Of a DNA stretch of 64,000 nt, positions 12,474 through 23,920 are shown piece after piece. Position 1 is the first letter of the stretch. The number at the start of each line of letters is the position of its first letter. The translations under genes were made by a program, and so were the position numbers. Below the pieces are notes generated by a model that worked only from the letters and a program-made list of their open reading frames with translations, did no database searches and was not told the origin of the DNA. The DNA lies in contig JAQFVV010000072.1 of the NCBI GenBank assembly GCA_028023455.1, forward strand, positions 3,742,501 to 3,806,500, given 5' to 3'. Source of the stretch: Epiperipatus broadwayi (lineage: Eukaryota; Onychophora; Udeonychophora; Euonychophora; Peripatidae).

Positions 12474-13062
12474 ATGAAAGATCTAATTCATACGGAGTAC
12501 AATATTAAAAAAAGAAATTCAATAATATCCAATTTCTATAGCAAAATTATGCACTCTGTAAATCTCCAATCTGAAGACAAAAAATTGATTAATCTCCCTT
12601 GTATGTCTAAAGTTGCACAAAAATTAAGAAAAATATGTACCAATAAATACAACATCAGTTTTCGGTCACTTCCATCTTTAAATAAATTGTTAAACAATTC
12701 AAAAGATAAAATAACTAGAGAAGCTGCAGACCAAGTAGTGTACAAAATTGTGTCCAAAGAGTTGAATTACGTAAAGGCTTACTATGGAGAAACTAGAGCT
12801 AACCTATCCAAAAGACTGGCCCAGCACAATTATCCATACAACCAAGCTAAAAAAAACAGTGAACAATCATCTATATTTTTAGATTACAATCTACAATCAG
12901 GCCACAACTTCAATTTCTCTAAGGATGACATCATTTGCTTGGAGAGATGACAGAAAGAGAAAGATAAAGGAAACACAGTCTATAGCTAATGACATGCTCA
13001 CCATAAATAAAAAAGAAACTAGCACCCTTTTTCTAAAAAATGACATCTATAACTTCCAGTAG
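12474..13062 (+). pseudogene. Penelope-like element GIY-YIG endonuclease, 5'-truncated and frameshifted
   Basis: The 158-residue frame starting at 12474 matches the end of a Penelope-type polyprotein. There is a linker with LPCMSKVAQKLRKI and LNNSKDK, the usual lead-in to the endonuclease. Then come VVYKI and YYGETRANLSKRLAQH, which correspond to the GIY and YIG strands with the catalytic Arg and following His. Near the end, SSIFLDYNLQSGHNFNF corresponds to the S-I-x-x-H/D...GH motif. The frame stops after CLER (12950), but a neighbouring frame continues with RKRKIKETQSIANDML, the usual PLE C-terminus, so a frameshift lies near 12940. In PLEs this domain nicks the target DNA for reverse transcription. 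No reverse-transcriptase part was found upstream, so the copy is truncated and dead. The family call is fairly certain; the PLE clade is not. Confidence 0.82.
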
Positions 13063-13660
13063 AATTATTAGAATGTAAATTAACTTTTAAAATTCAATTT
13101 TATGCTAATTCAATCTATAATATACAAAACAACTTTAAAATGAGAATTTAATGATCTTTAATTGCGTAATGTTATGATTATTATATGTGTTAGTGTTGAA
13201 AGCGCTTAACTGAATAAAATAAATATTTGTAACATAAAAAAAAACCTGTTCTGCTGTTAAGCGTATAAACATTTACTAAATTATTGCAGTGAAAAATGTT
13301 ATATGTCTTTGGATAGTGAACTAAAAATGTTAGTTTATTTGAAATATTATAAATAATAAAAATGGAATAGAGTTGGTTTAATAATAAGATGTTACTGCCT
13401 TTACTAAAAATGTTAATCTCTATTCTAATAAATGATAAAAAATAATCATTAACATTTTCTTTTAAAAAAGGTGTCATCAAATGTGCAAATGAAAGAAATT
13501 AAGATATAGTAAAATATCAATAGTTTTCTGTGTATAAAATTTAAAGTAATGTAAATTCCATCTTATCTGTCAAAATAATTTATCAAGAATCATACCAACA
13601 CATTAATGTCAGCCATTAAAATTACTATCTTTTTGCTATATTGATCTTCATTATTGTGCG
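13063..13660. other. Non-coding, no recognised feature
   Basis: AT-rich flank between two retroelement fragments. The minus-strand frame at 13190-13480 is low-complexity and not supported as a gene. Confidence 0.5.
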
Positions 13661-13669
13661 AACATGTGA

Positions 13670-14160
13670 TATACTATGGCTTCTCCTTTCTCAGAGTCAG
13701 GAATCTCTCAGCCACTATGCCCAGAGAAACCTGTTAGACACCTTACCTTCCCTTTCCATTCCCCACTCTAAGTTTTTCCCATATTCTTCTCCATCTTGCT
13801 CCATCCCATTTCCACAACATTATCTTTGTCATCTCTATAAACTTTATATCTAAATCTCCCTTACTTTTTTCCATACCCAGCATAAAAACAAAGAACCCAC
13901 TTTCTGTATAATCACTTTGTTTATATTTATTATCTCGCAACTTCATTATTTGTACACTTTCAGCTTGTATGCATTTACAATCTATTAACAGATGCTTAAT
14001 ATTTTCTATACCTTCCTTACATAACTTGCAGATTAAATCATCCATAATTTTCCATTTATGTGTATATTCCCTTGTTGCTAATGATCTTGTTTGAGCCTTA
14101 CATTTGTAAACTACGTTCCTCGCTATTATCATAAATTAATTTGCACCCAATATTCTGTTT
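13670..14160 (-). pseudogene. LINE ORF2 C-terminal zinc-knuckle fragment
   Basis: The 129-residue minus-strand frame (13743-14132) contains ICKLCKEGIENIKHLLIDCK, a C-x2-C-x8-H-x4-C knuckle of the kind found after the reverse transcriptase of many non-LTR retrotransposons. It is followed by a basic, Trp-rich tail (WKWDGARWRRIWEKL). A second copy with the same tail (YTESG, FVFML, RIWENL) lies at 59221-59481, so this is a repeat family and not a host gene. The 5' part, including the reverse transcriptase, is missing here; the 3' flank CTCTCAG...GAGAAACCTGTTAG is shared with the 59-kb copy. The clade is not resolved. Confidence 0.7.
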
Positions 14161-15885
14161 ACTTCTCTATATATTTAAACTCTTTTTACTATCCATACTA
14201 GTTTTCCATCTCTCCAATTCCCTATTTTTTATTAATGCATCTATTCTTCTATCTCATTCCTTGCCAATTTTTTGTAAGATAAGAACTTCCATCTATTGGC
14301 AAAAACTACAATATAGCAAATTTTATATAAAAAATTCATGACCTTGAACTAGCTGTAGTGGCCAGATCATATTGACGTACTGTAGAAAGAAGTAGGGGAT
14401 CAGTAAGCAGTATTACTATGAGTCACATTACAGAAAAGGGTATAAAAGTTAAATAATTTTACAGTAAAGTGAAAATCATGAGATACATTCAAATGATTGT
14501 GAAAAGGTACTATATGGATACTATTTAACTTACTAATTTCTTGTAATTTAACTTATTTTTAGAAAGAAAATCAACTGAGTAACCTTATAGACAAGCTGTG
14601 TTTTGCATAGCCATTATGCATTTATTGCTTATGTTTCCGATAACTTATAAAGATGATTAACACAAATAATCATTATTTTATTAAATCTAAATATATAATT
14701 TAATGTTCTAAATCAATAACATACCGCTTGTCAGTCTGCAATCAGAACAGGTTATATTTACCTGTTTAATGAGATTACTTAAACATCTTTGTATCAATAA
14801 TTTCACTCTCTAGGGTCAAGTTGCAATTTTTCATGTCTAGATAAACATATGAGACCATAAATAAAGGTGGATTTCCACCTTTATTTGTTAAAATGTTGCC
14901 TTGACAATAGATTGAGATTGTTGTTATTCATATTGTCTGTTTACTGTTTTCAACAAATTTATACATATATATTACAATAACAATATAAGAATAATAAATA
15001 ATCAGAAGATTTATTATTAGAGATAGTTAAACACGTATACACATATTCCAAAAAAAAAAAAACTCAGATTGTTAAATGACTTTAAATATTTGAAGATAAA
15101 CAGTAGAATCAAATATGTCACACATAGATAAGAAAAACAAATATTGTCATATTAATTCAAGGATTGGTGACTGCTAAAAAGAAAAACACATTAGCTTAAT
15201 TATAAGAAAGAAAATACCTGTTGACATTTATTTTGAGAGAATGATAATTATTTTATCAAGTAATGAAAATATAATTAGTAGGAAATTTCAAATGTGAATG
15301 GGATGCGTAAAGAATTTGAATCTCAAGTCTCACTAATGGACAGAAGTCAAAAACTGATCCGTGGATGATTTAAATACCCGAACACCGGCATTGACTGATT
15401 ACTCATTTACTATAGATGGCGTTAGGGTAGAGACCTGCTTTCGTTTTATCAACATTGAATAAGCTGAATAAAGTTGAAGGACGTTCAGACAAATTAAATA
15501 ATAGATCAACAACTGAGCAAATAGATTAAATATTTGGCTTTAGGCACAATGTACATAAATAGCAAACTTGGGAAATTGTTTATTTATTTTTCGTAAAGGT
15601 GTAAGGATTATCAAACTCCAGTCTTTATTATTACAATTTAAATTGAAACATGTTTTTAAATTATATCATTTCCAATTGCTCTATTTATTTATTTTTAATT
15701 CACTCTTTTCATTTTCCATCTTTTAATTATACTACATGACATGTTTAGTTTTTTATTAAAGACTGATTGTAAGATTTCTCGGGAGCTGGCAGTACTTTTG
15801 AAAAAAAAAAGGAACGTGTTAATGAACACATTCAAGGTTGATGTTTCCCTGAAAATGATATTCTTTCTAAGCTTTTATTTTAACT
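14161..15885. other. Non-coding, one perfect short palindrome
   Basis: No gene is supported. A perfect hairpin of two 13-bp arms (AAATAAAGGTGGA and its complement, 2-base loop) lies at 14859-14886. Confidence 0.55.
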
Positions 15886-15887
15886 AG

Positions 15888-16077
15888 TCTGCCACTGTGT
15901 GGTGAATAACATTTTTTTCTTTCTGAACGATCATCTGCAACATGTCTACCAGCAGAAGACTTGGAATAGCACTCAGCATGAAATCGAAGAAGAGAATGCA
16001 TCTTATCCCCTAACTTGTCAGCTTTCTCCACAAGTCTTTGACGAAAAAAGCAGTAAATTAAATCTTCCAGTAAACAA
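15888..16077 (+). CDS. Candidate internal exon of an unrecognised host gene
   Basis: A frame with ordinary amino-acid mix and no repeat similarity in the window runs from a plausible 3' splice site (T-rich tract then TTTTAACTAG, ending 15887) to a good 5' splice site (AACAA followed by GTAAGAAT at 16078). It would encode about 63 residues, including the pieces NDHLQHVYQQKTWNS, EIEEENASYPLTCQL and QVFDEKSSKLNL. The ORF itself is closed by TAA at 15881 upstream and TAA at 16079 downstream, as expected if introns flank it. The first complete codon would be at 15890. I do not recognise the protein. The alternative is a chance ORF, so confidence is modest. Confidence 0.35.
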
Positions 16078-16081
16078 GTAA

Positions 16082-17435
16082 GAATTAACAGCTGAAAATA
16101 GGTAATTTAATAACATCCTTTCTATAAAATTAAAAGCCAAGTTGTTATTTGTCTTAAGAAATAAATACGCATGAAAACATTACTTTCTAATAAAGGGATG
16201 CACGAACTAAAAAATATTTTATTAAAAAAAAAAATCAGCTATTAAAATAAATTTATCAATAATATATATTTTTAATCTATTTCTCTTTGCTCGCAATATT
16301 GCTGGTCGTAAGGTATTTGAATGAATTCTTGTTCTGAATTCACAAGAAGAAAAGAGTAAAAGAAGTGAAAGAAATAAGTTGCGATCCATGCATAGTCAGT
16401 TCTAGAATTCACTGGCCCAGATTGCTGTAAATCACACAAACGTTGTTGGTTAATTTCAATTAAAACTGTAATGGTAGAGAAAATAATTTAATATCTATAT
16501 GGTTTTTAACTTTATCAAAAGTAAATAAACATGGGAGATGTCAGCTCCAAACGTAGTGCATGAAACATTCAAACATAGTGCATGAAACATTCATTATCTG
16601 GTTGCTATACTACATAAAAAAAATTGGCTCTGCCAGATACACATCTTCAGGACAATATCTTTATGCATTCTAGAGTGCAATGTAACAACTGCTCATCCTA
16701 GGACAGCAGAGATGTAGTTCTGAGTACATACATCCTGTGAAGTATGTATCTTGTGGAATATGAATCTATTATTGAGATCAGCCAGTTTTTTCATGGGGTC
16801 TGTGATCAGATAATAAATGTTGCTGCACTTATAATTGGAGTTGCCATCTCCCCAGGTTTATTCACATCTTTTCTAAGGATGCTAATCCTTTAATTATAAA
16901 AATAAATAACCCAAAAATCTGCTATTTGTTCACATTATGTCTAATGACAAATTCTTTAATCTCATATTTATTTGCTGAGCTATTTATTTGATCTCAATAC
17001 CCTTCAACATTATTCCTCCTCTTCAATCTTCATTCACTACATTCTTTAAATATGAAACTCCTTATCTAACAATCTTTTCTTTTCTAATCTTCAAAAACAA
17101 TATTAACAAATATAGTTTTTCTAATTAGGGGATTTCTTTTCAAATTCACTTTATTTTTTAGTGTTAGCTATTCATTAATCTTTCAAATATTAGGTTAATC
17201 CTTTTACAAGTTGGTTTCAATAAATATTAATATATACAAGAATATTGGATGCAGGCAATAGTTTTTTATGTTACAAAGACACACACGTTTACATATATTA
17301 ATATCAAATATTTTTTTTAATGTGACTATTTATTTATTTATTAGTTTTTTATTATTTATGTGATAAAAATATTTAAACAGTGAAAAAATAAACACAATGT
17401 TCTGCCATTTTCAATCTTTAAAAATAATATAGGTC
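16082..17435. other. Non-coding, no recognised feature
   Basis: No gene or repeat boundary is supported here. A short local duplication containing AGTGCATGAAACATTCA occurs near 16556-16592. Confidence 0.5.
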
Positions 17436-17620
17436 AACTATCCACTCTATCTCAAACACGAATCTCCACTCCATCTCAAGCAACTGATACATATGACCAT
17501 ACCCATGCAAAAAAACATACATGATCCCCATATGTATGGTCATGTGTACTGGTTGCTTGAGATGGAGAGGAGAGTGGATAGACTGAAAAATCCTGAGTTC
17601 AAATCCCTCTATTTACATAT
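17436..17620. repeat. Inverted pair of the family A tRNA-like module
   Basis: A minus-strand copy (17436-17531) and a plus-strand copy (17531-17620) of the segment after the ribozyme face away from each other. The plus copy reads CATGTGTACTGG, TTGCTTGAGATGG, GTGGATAG and then GAGTTCAAATCCC. The minus copy begins with TGGGGATCAT, which corresponds to the start of the ribozyme's 3' cleavage product in the copy at 48528-48582. The ribozyme core is absent from both arms. Confidence 0.6.
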
Positions 17621-17704
17621 ATAAAAAACATTCCATATAAACAAGTTATATACTGCCTTAGATTTGAATTTAGAAATCGAAGTAAATTTACACAAATTAA
17701 AATA

Positions 17705-18589
17705 ACAGTTAAATATCAGCCTTTCACGCTAATTGTGCATGCGCTTTGCGAGTGTTAATAATAAATGAATACTTTCTCACCAATACAAGATATAGCATTT
17801 ATGCAGGAATAAAAGGAATCCCTCTTATTCCTACGACTCAAATATTTATATATGAGCAAATCTAAAGTACTGGCAAAGAAAGCGTGATGATGGAACAGTC
17901 ACTTTAAATTACTGTATACGATGTCTGAATGAATGACGTCGATAAAATTGTGTAGAATTTACTAAATGTCACTCCAACTGAAACTTAATCATATGTAAAT
18001 AAGCATTTATTTTATATAGCGTCTGTATATATAATTGTATTATATTCAAATATCAGCCTTCCAAGCTAATTGTGCAAACGCTTTGCGAGTGTTAATAATA
18101 AATGAATACTTTCTCACCAATACAAGATATAGCATTTATGCAAGAATAAAAGGAATCCCTCTTATTCCTACAACTCAAATATTTATATATGAGCAAATCT
18201 AAAGTACTGGCAAAGAAAGCGTGACGATGGAACAGTCACTTTAAATTACTCTATACGATGTCTGAATGAATGATGTCGATGAAATTGTCTAGAATTTACT
18301 AAACGTCACTCCAACTGAAACTTAATCATATGTAAATAAGCATTTATTTTATATAGCGTCTGTATATATAATTGTATTACATTCAAATATCAGCCTTCCA
18401 AGCTAATTGTGCAAACGCTTTGCGAGTGTTAATAATAAATGAATACTTTCTCACCAATACAAGATATAGCATTTATGCAGGAATAAAAAGAATCCTCTTA
18501 TTCCTACGACTCAAATGCCTATATATGAGCAAATCTGAAGTACTGTTATATAAGTGTTTACATACGCTATATAAAATACATGCTTATTT
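17705..18589 (-). mobile_element. 337-bp tandem retroposon array in a 13-bp TSD
   Basis: The motif AAATATCAGCCTT recurs at 17711, 18048 and 18385, exactly 337 bp apart each time, and the units are nearly identical. The third unit stops near 18545. A short piece at about 18562-18589 (CGCTATATAAAATA, TGCTTATTTAC) matches the unit in the opposite orientation. The block is flanked by ACAAATTAAAATA at 17692-17704 and 18590-18602. Sense is judged to be minus, because the end after GGCTGATATT is shared with the insertions at 40.9 and 57.36 kb. There is no ORF and no ribozyme I can identify. The single TSD means about 2.6 units plus an inverted 5' piece were inserted together. Confidence 0.85.
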
Positions 18590-18619
18590 ACAAATTAAAA
18601 TAGTAAGTCCACAAGTTTG

Positions 18620-18984
18620 ATATTTTGTTCATACCACAAACTGCAAAAAACAAATTATTATACACTCAGCTTTTTTTTATTTAACAACTGGTTTAGCTTT
18701 ATCTTAGATTTTTAAGATTATCTCCCTGGTGTACTTAGTGGAGTGTCTCCCAAATTGTGCAAGTATGCCTTCATTGTCATTAGTGTATACTCATATAAAA
18801 AGACATTTCCCTCAATAGATTAAAATCTCAAATGAGTTAATAAAAAGCACATTTTCAAAGTTTCAAAGATGAGTAGGAAGAAAAACAGTAATTGCATAGC
18901 TATAATAGATGCCATTATTGGCTTGCTAACATATCTTAAAAAAGGCAAAAATAGTGGATAGTTTTCTTAAATAGCTTAAATAAA
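18620..18984. other. Non-coding flank
   Basis: Nothing supported between the 337-bp array and the SINE. Confidence 0.5.
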
Positions 18985-18992
18985 TAATGTAT

Positions 18993-19095
18993 GTCAAGCG
19001 TTGTTAGCTGAGAGATCAGCGCAGCTGGCTTGTTGCTTGCAGACAGTTGTTGTGGGTTCGCTTCCCGGCCGATGCTATGACATATGGGGGGGGGC
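18993..19095 (+). mobile_element. tRNA-derived SINE with 8-bp TSD and G-rich end
   Basis: The tRNA-like head has an A box (TTAGCTGAGAGAT), a GTTGCTTGCAGACAG hairpin region and a B box (GGGTTCGCTTCCC). It is followed by the body CGATGCTATGACATATG, also found near 35.5 kb and, less exactly, at 38.9 kb. It ends in a run of nine G instead of the A-rich tail of the other copies. It is flanked by TAATGTAT (18985-18992 and 19096-19103). Confidence 0.8.
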
Positions 19096-19103
19096 TAATG
19101 TAT

Positions 19104-20865
19104 TTACACGTGCATATTATGTATTTTACAATTTTTTATGCTTAATTTCAAATGGAAAGCATGCAACTTTATAGTGCCATCTTTATTACATTTATTTCAC
19201 AGACATATTCTTTTTGTCAGAATGCTGTCCAACTATTTAATCTTAATATTGTAGGTAATCTGAAAAATTCCCATCAACATTAAAAGATTTCAACAATCAG
19301 AATCTATTTATATCATTAATAATAAAAGCTTTTAATAAAAGTTTAATCTTTTAGCCATAGCTGACAATTAAGACTTTTTTTGTATCTCTAATGTTTACAT
19401 GTCGGTAACAATCATTAGATAAAGTTTAAAGAAAGTCAAATTTATCATTAAAATGTACTTTTGTGTCTGTGTAACATCTTTCACTGATGTTTTCACAAAA
19501 AAATTAATATTTATTATTAGTTTATATTTTCCTCTTTTTTTTTTTGTAAAATTAAATATTTATTTATTACATATGTGTTATTTATACATGGGTTTTATTT
19601 GAATATATTTAATTTTTGGAAAAGAATCAGTGTGCCAAAAATATGTACCACCCCACAGAAAATAGTCATTGCCAATAACTTTATTACTGGGGGTTTTAAT
19701 TAGTTTTTTAATTGGAAAGTTAATTTTTAAGATTTTCTTATTTTGCACATATGCTTTTAACAAAATTTAATTAAAGCATAAATATTTCATTGAAAAAAAA
19801 ATTTTTTTTTGTTAAATACATTTTGATTGAAGGCTGTTGTGAATTTGAATTGATAACATTACTATGTTTTTTATTAATTTCAGTAGTTGCACATATCCTT
19901 TTCAGGAATTTATCTCAAACACAAAAATTTGACAAAGAATAAGTTGTGTTGTGTTAAAAGATACAACTGAAAAAAAATATAGAAAGAAAAATATGAACAA
20001 ACAAAAAAAAAACTCAATACATTCCAAAAAAAAATACATTTAACAAGTTGATATTATTTTTTCATTATTATTATCTGAACCATTTTAAAAATATCTGATA
20101 AAATAAATCAGTGAGATACAGAATTAATGGATTAATTTTTATTTCTGAAAATACATTTAATAATATTTGTTGAGAAAAAATAAAAAGACATTTTAAATAC
20201 TAAAAACAAAAACACTGCTAGAAAGTTAAATCTGTCAGAACAAAAAATTCAATAAGAATAGCATTTTAAAAAAATAAGATAAAAACTTGTTTCAAAAGCA
20301 AATTTCTTAATTTTTTTAAAAAATATTTTCTTAACTTCCTGCATGATAATGTGACACAAGTTGAGTTCACCATTATTGAATTTAGAAATCTCTAAGTCCA
20401 TACACCAAAAGATACCCATTAAGCATGATTTCCACAATTTATCATTTCCTACTCAACATAACATCTAAAATCTCAAATTTGTTATGCTCTATTCCATTTC
20501 TACACCAATCACTTTGCCCATTCAACAACATTAGCCCTAAGGGCATATTTAATGTTTTTAAATCCTAAAACAAATACCGAAAACTCACATACTTATTTTC
20601 TCATAACTACAATACTTGCATCCTTTCTGGCTTGTGTTTATATACTACTAACAAATGCTTAATAGGTAGTTTCAAAAATTTGCTACATTTTCAGAATAAA
20701 TAACTTTAAATATATATAAAGTATATTATTCTCTTTTATTTTTATCACATTATAGAAACATTTACCATAAAGTCATTTATATATACAAATATAGCTACAT
20801 ATCCTCTAGTAAAAATACTGTATCTTCTGATTCTTCTATTTTATCCATATATTTGACAGTTATTA
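19104..20865. other. AT-rich non-coding stretch
   Basis: No gene, RNA or element boundary is supported. Confidence 0.5.
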
Positions 20866-20869
20866 ACTT

Positions 20870-21260
20870 TATGGTTTGTGATTTGTGTTTGACTACAACT
20901 ACATAAATCAGAAATTAAATTCTATTAATAAAGCTGACAAGTGTAATGACTATAGACTGTCAAGAATCTGTTGATAAGACCCAGTAACTTCTAGGAAGAC
21001 TAAATCCAGGTAGCTTTGCTGCTAGAGTTGGGAAAAAATATGTAACATCTTCAGAAGTTCGTTTTTTATGCCACAATTATTTGAATATTTGAAAGATTCT
21101 TAATAAACATATAGAATGAGGATAATGATTTGAGATGAGTTTTAGATGATGAAACCACATCTTGAGTTAGTGATAAGTAGCAAATATGTGAAATTAATAT
21201 CCCATATAGAAACCAGACTTGATCTTAATGAAATTCTGATTAAAGACAAAAAAATATGTT
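20870..21260 (+). repeat. Dispersed repeat family C, copy 2
   Basis: It aligns by eye with 23570-23920: AAATTCTATT, GACAAGTGTAATGA, AAGAATCTGTTGATAAG, TCTAGGAAGACTAAATCCAG, then TGATTTGAGATGAGTTTTAGA. It is non-coding and of unknown class. Confidence 0.55.
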
Positions 21261-21899
21261 GAATCAGTTAAGGTAATGAGACGAGTTCTGAAAATTGCAG
21301 AAAATTAATTGCAGAGAAAAATGGTACTCCTAAAGCAGGAGTGGGGCACACTTTTCATAGCAAAGGCTACTTGTAATTTTCTTCAAAGTGTCACGATCCA
21401 CAACTGATATATTGCAAGCATGGTTTTACAGTCTTTCAACATTTCCTCTTTGTTTTGGAAGTGATAAACTTGATGTAAAATACAGACATTTTGCATTCAT
21501 CTGTACTAAAATTTCTTTGTAATTGTTAGATATTATATTTCTCTTTTAAAATGCATTAAAATACTAATTTTTCCCAATAAATTAATTAAATCTATGTACC
21601 TGTTACAACAAAATATGCATTACCAGCTTTGTGACTAATTGCATGCTTTCAATCCTTCTGTTTGCACAGTGAACATATTCAAGCAGATAAATTTACAATC
21701 AACATATACATCATCATACATTTCAAACAAAGATGTGTGTGTCACCTGATCCATTCATTGTCAAGTCAAACACTGACTACATACAGCTGTCTTGATGGTG
21801 AAAATCTGATTCTCACCAATAGTAGTCGTACGTGTATGTGTGTGAAAAATATATTTTATGTATAGCTATCTCTGGCACAATGTAGTGTAGGTTACAGTT

Positions 21900-22060
21900 A
21901 ATAAAATTCAAGCAGTCACTACAAAATGATTTGGTGGTACATTGGCGGATTGTGATAGACATTTTGTCCACCTCTACACTATAGCGTGTCCACCGGTGGA
22001 CCATGATTAACATTTTGTCCACCCATGCCCTCCCTATAGTGTATCGTCTACGCACTTAAT
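21900..22060. repeat. Short internal duplication
   Basis: Two neighbouring blocks share ATTTTGTCCACC and a CACTATAG/CCTATAGTGT motif. It is a small local repeat with no function visible. Confidence 0.4.
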
Positions 22061-23565
22061 TGATCTTCATCTTCATCGTCTTTACTAAAGAAAAACTAAT
22101 TTATATATTTTAAAAAATCCATTTTAATTTTTCAAATTTATGCTGACGCATGCATATTAAATAAAATGAAAATATAATTTGCAATAAAAATGAGTATTAA
22201 ACGAAACAATGCAAAAAGTAATAACTCAAAATGTGCATAAAATAAAGTAAGCAAAAGATTTATATTTAGTAAAACTTTTTATAGTTTAAATTCAACACTA
22301 TATACTGACACTATTTTTAATTACTTATAGCTAATTTTAGTGATTTATTTTATTGCTGAAATGGAATTCTATTTAATGCTTTTACAGGTAATATATATCA
22401 TTTTGAAAAGATATGCGGATTTTTTGCTCCCTCTACGATAAAAAAAAAACACAAAACCCTCAGATCACTGCAAATGGACATAATAATTTACGGATATTTT
22501 CTGAATGTTTTTTTTTACTTAATTTTATTTGAAAATGTTTATACAACCTAATTTATTTATTGTAAAAGATTAAAGATCATCTTTTTAGATAATAAAAATG
22601 TTTGAGCAATAGGTATTCGGATTAGTGATATAGAAGTATTCACTTGCTAAATACGTAAAGTGCTTCTCCAAATGGTTAAAATGTTTAATGTATAGGGAAA
22701 AAACGGGTGGGGCGGGGGGCTTTAGACTTCAAATTATCTTATAACCAATGCCTCTGTAAAAACTCCTTCCCCCATTCCACTCTCTTAAATGTTTACTTTT
22801 AGGATGACTGTTAAAAAAATTTTTTTCGTGAGATCATCACTTTATCTTCCAAGCCCCTTTATCATCTTAGAGCAATTAAAAAAAAATGAAGTGTTAAAAC
22901 AATGACTAAGAAAATATCGTGTGTGATTTTAAGAGCACAATAAATAAACTGTTAGGTTAGTGTCTTTTTTCTCCCCTTCTAAAAAAATTAAATCACCTTA
23001 ACTTGTACAGAAATTCACATTAAAAAACACACCCTTCCATCTGCACACCAACTAACAGCCAATTATTGATTGCCTAAACACTCGTTCTGTCTCTACTAGT
23101 CTTAATTCTGTAATGGCTATATTATGTTATCTATTCGGAGAAGCTGAAAGAACAATAATAAAAAGAAAGGAAACTACAATTTTATATTATCATAACAAAG
23201 ACGAGCATTATGGAATTTTACTTCAAAATACAATTCAGCCAAGAGAAGAAAAAAAAAGGCACTTTAAAAAGAAAACTGAAGGATATGATATATGAGCTTA
23301 TCTTAAAAGTAAAAAATAACAAAAACAAAGACTAATATTTCATCAGTAAGTTATAATTTTTGAATATAATAATATAAAGATGGGAGGGGGGGGGAAACAA
23401 TTTGGTTCAACAAAAAGTTATTTATTTTAACTAGTGTTTGAACTTCCTTTAGATCGTTTAACTATTAATAAAATATCATAAAGAAACCTCTAAAGGTTAG
23501 TGGCTTTGTGACCTCTTTCAATTCTGCCACCGCCATTAATTCTACGTCATAATTATGCTACTTCT
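22061..23565. other. Non-coding, no supported gene
   Basis: The 60-residue plus-strand frame at 23113-23295 is Lys- and Glu-rich without a domain I recognise, and has no strong splice or start context. I do not call it a gene. Confidence 0.45.
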
Positions 23566-23569
23566 AATT

Positions 23570-23920
23570 GATATTTGTCCACATCTATTCGGACAAATGG
23601 CTGCTAAATTCCATTTACGAAGCTGATGAGCACAATGGTCATGAGATGTCTTGAATCTGCTAATGAGCTTCCAGGAATGTCTAGGAAGGCAAAATCAGCT
23701 GGCTTTATTGTGTGTGGGGGAAGGGGGATTGTTTGGAATCTCATTCCAATACTATTTTTATAACCATAATTCTTTTATTTAGAATTCTTGGTTGGCAACC
23801 AAAAGGGATCTTGATTTAAGATGAGTCTTAGAAGGTAAAACTATATCTTAAGTTAATCGCAAACCTGCGATCACACACCTAATATGTATTATGCTATCAT
23901 GAACTTTAACTAAAATATTC
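23570..23920 (+). repeat. Dispersed repeat family C, copy 3
   Basis: The best-preserved of the three copies: GCTAAATTCCATTTACGAAG, GATGAGCACAATGGTCATGA, TGAATCTGCTAATGAG, TCTAGGAAGGCAAAATCAG and TTGATTTAAGATGAGTC. Confidence 0.55.

Noticed and set aside
13190-13480. 96-residue minus-strand ORF as a host gene
   Set aside because: Ile/Asn/Phe-rich, no domain, no splice or start context, as expected for chance ORFs in AT-rich sequence.
17711-18384. A hammerhead inside the 337-bp unit (TCTGAATGAATGA...GATGAAATTGTC)
   Set aside because: CUGANGA is interrupted by an extra base, no stem II forms, and the diverged 57-kb subfamily does not keep the motif. GGCUGAUAUU near the 3' end also lacks the G8-A9 core.
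18372-18620. 82-residue plus-strand ORF
   Set aside because: Lies in the third 337-bp unit and its inverted end; the corresponding frame is not kept in the other units.
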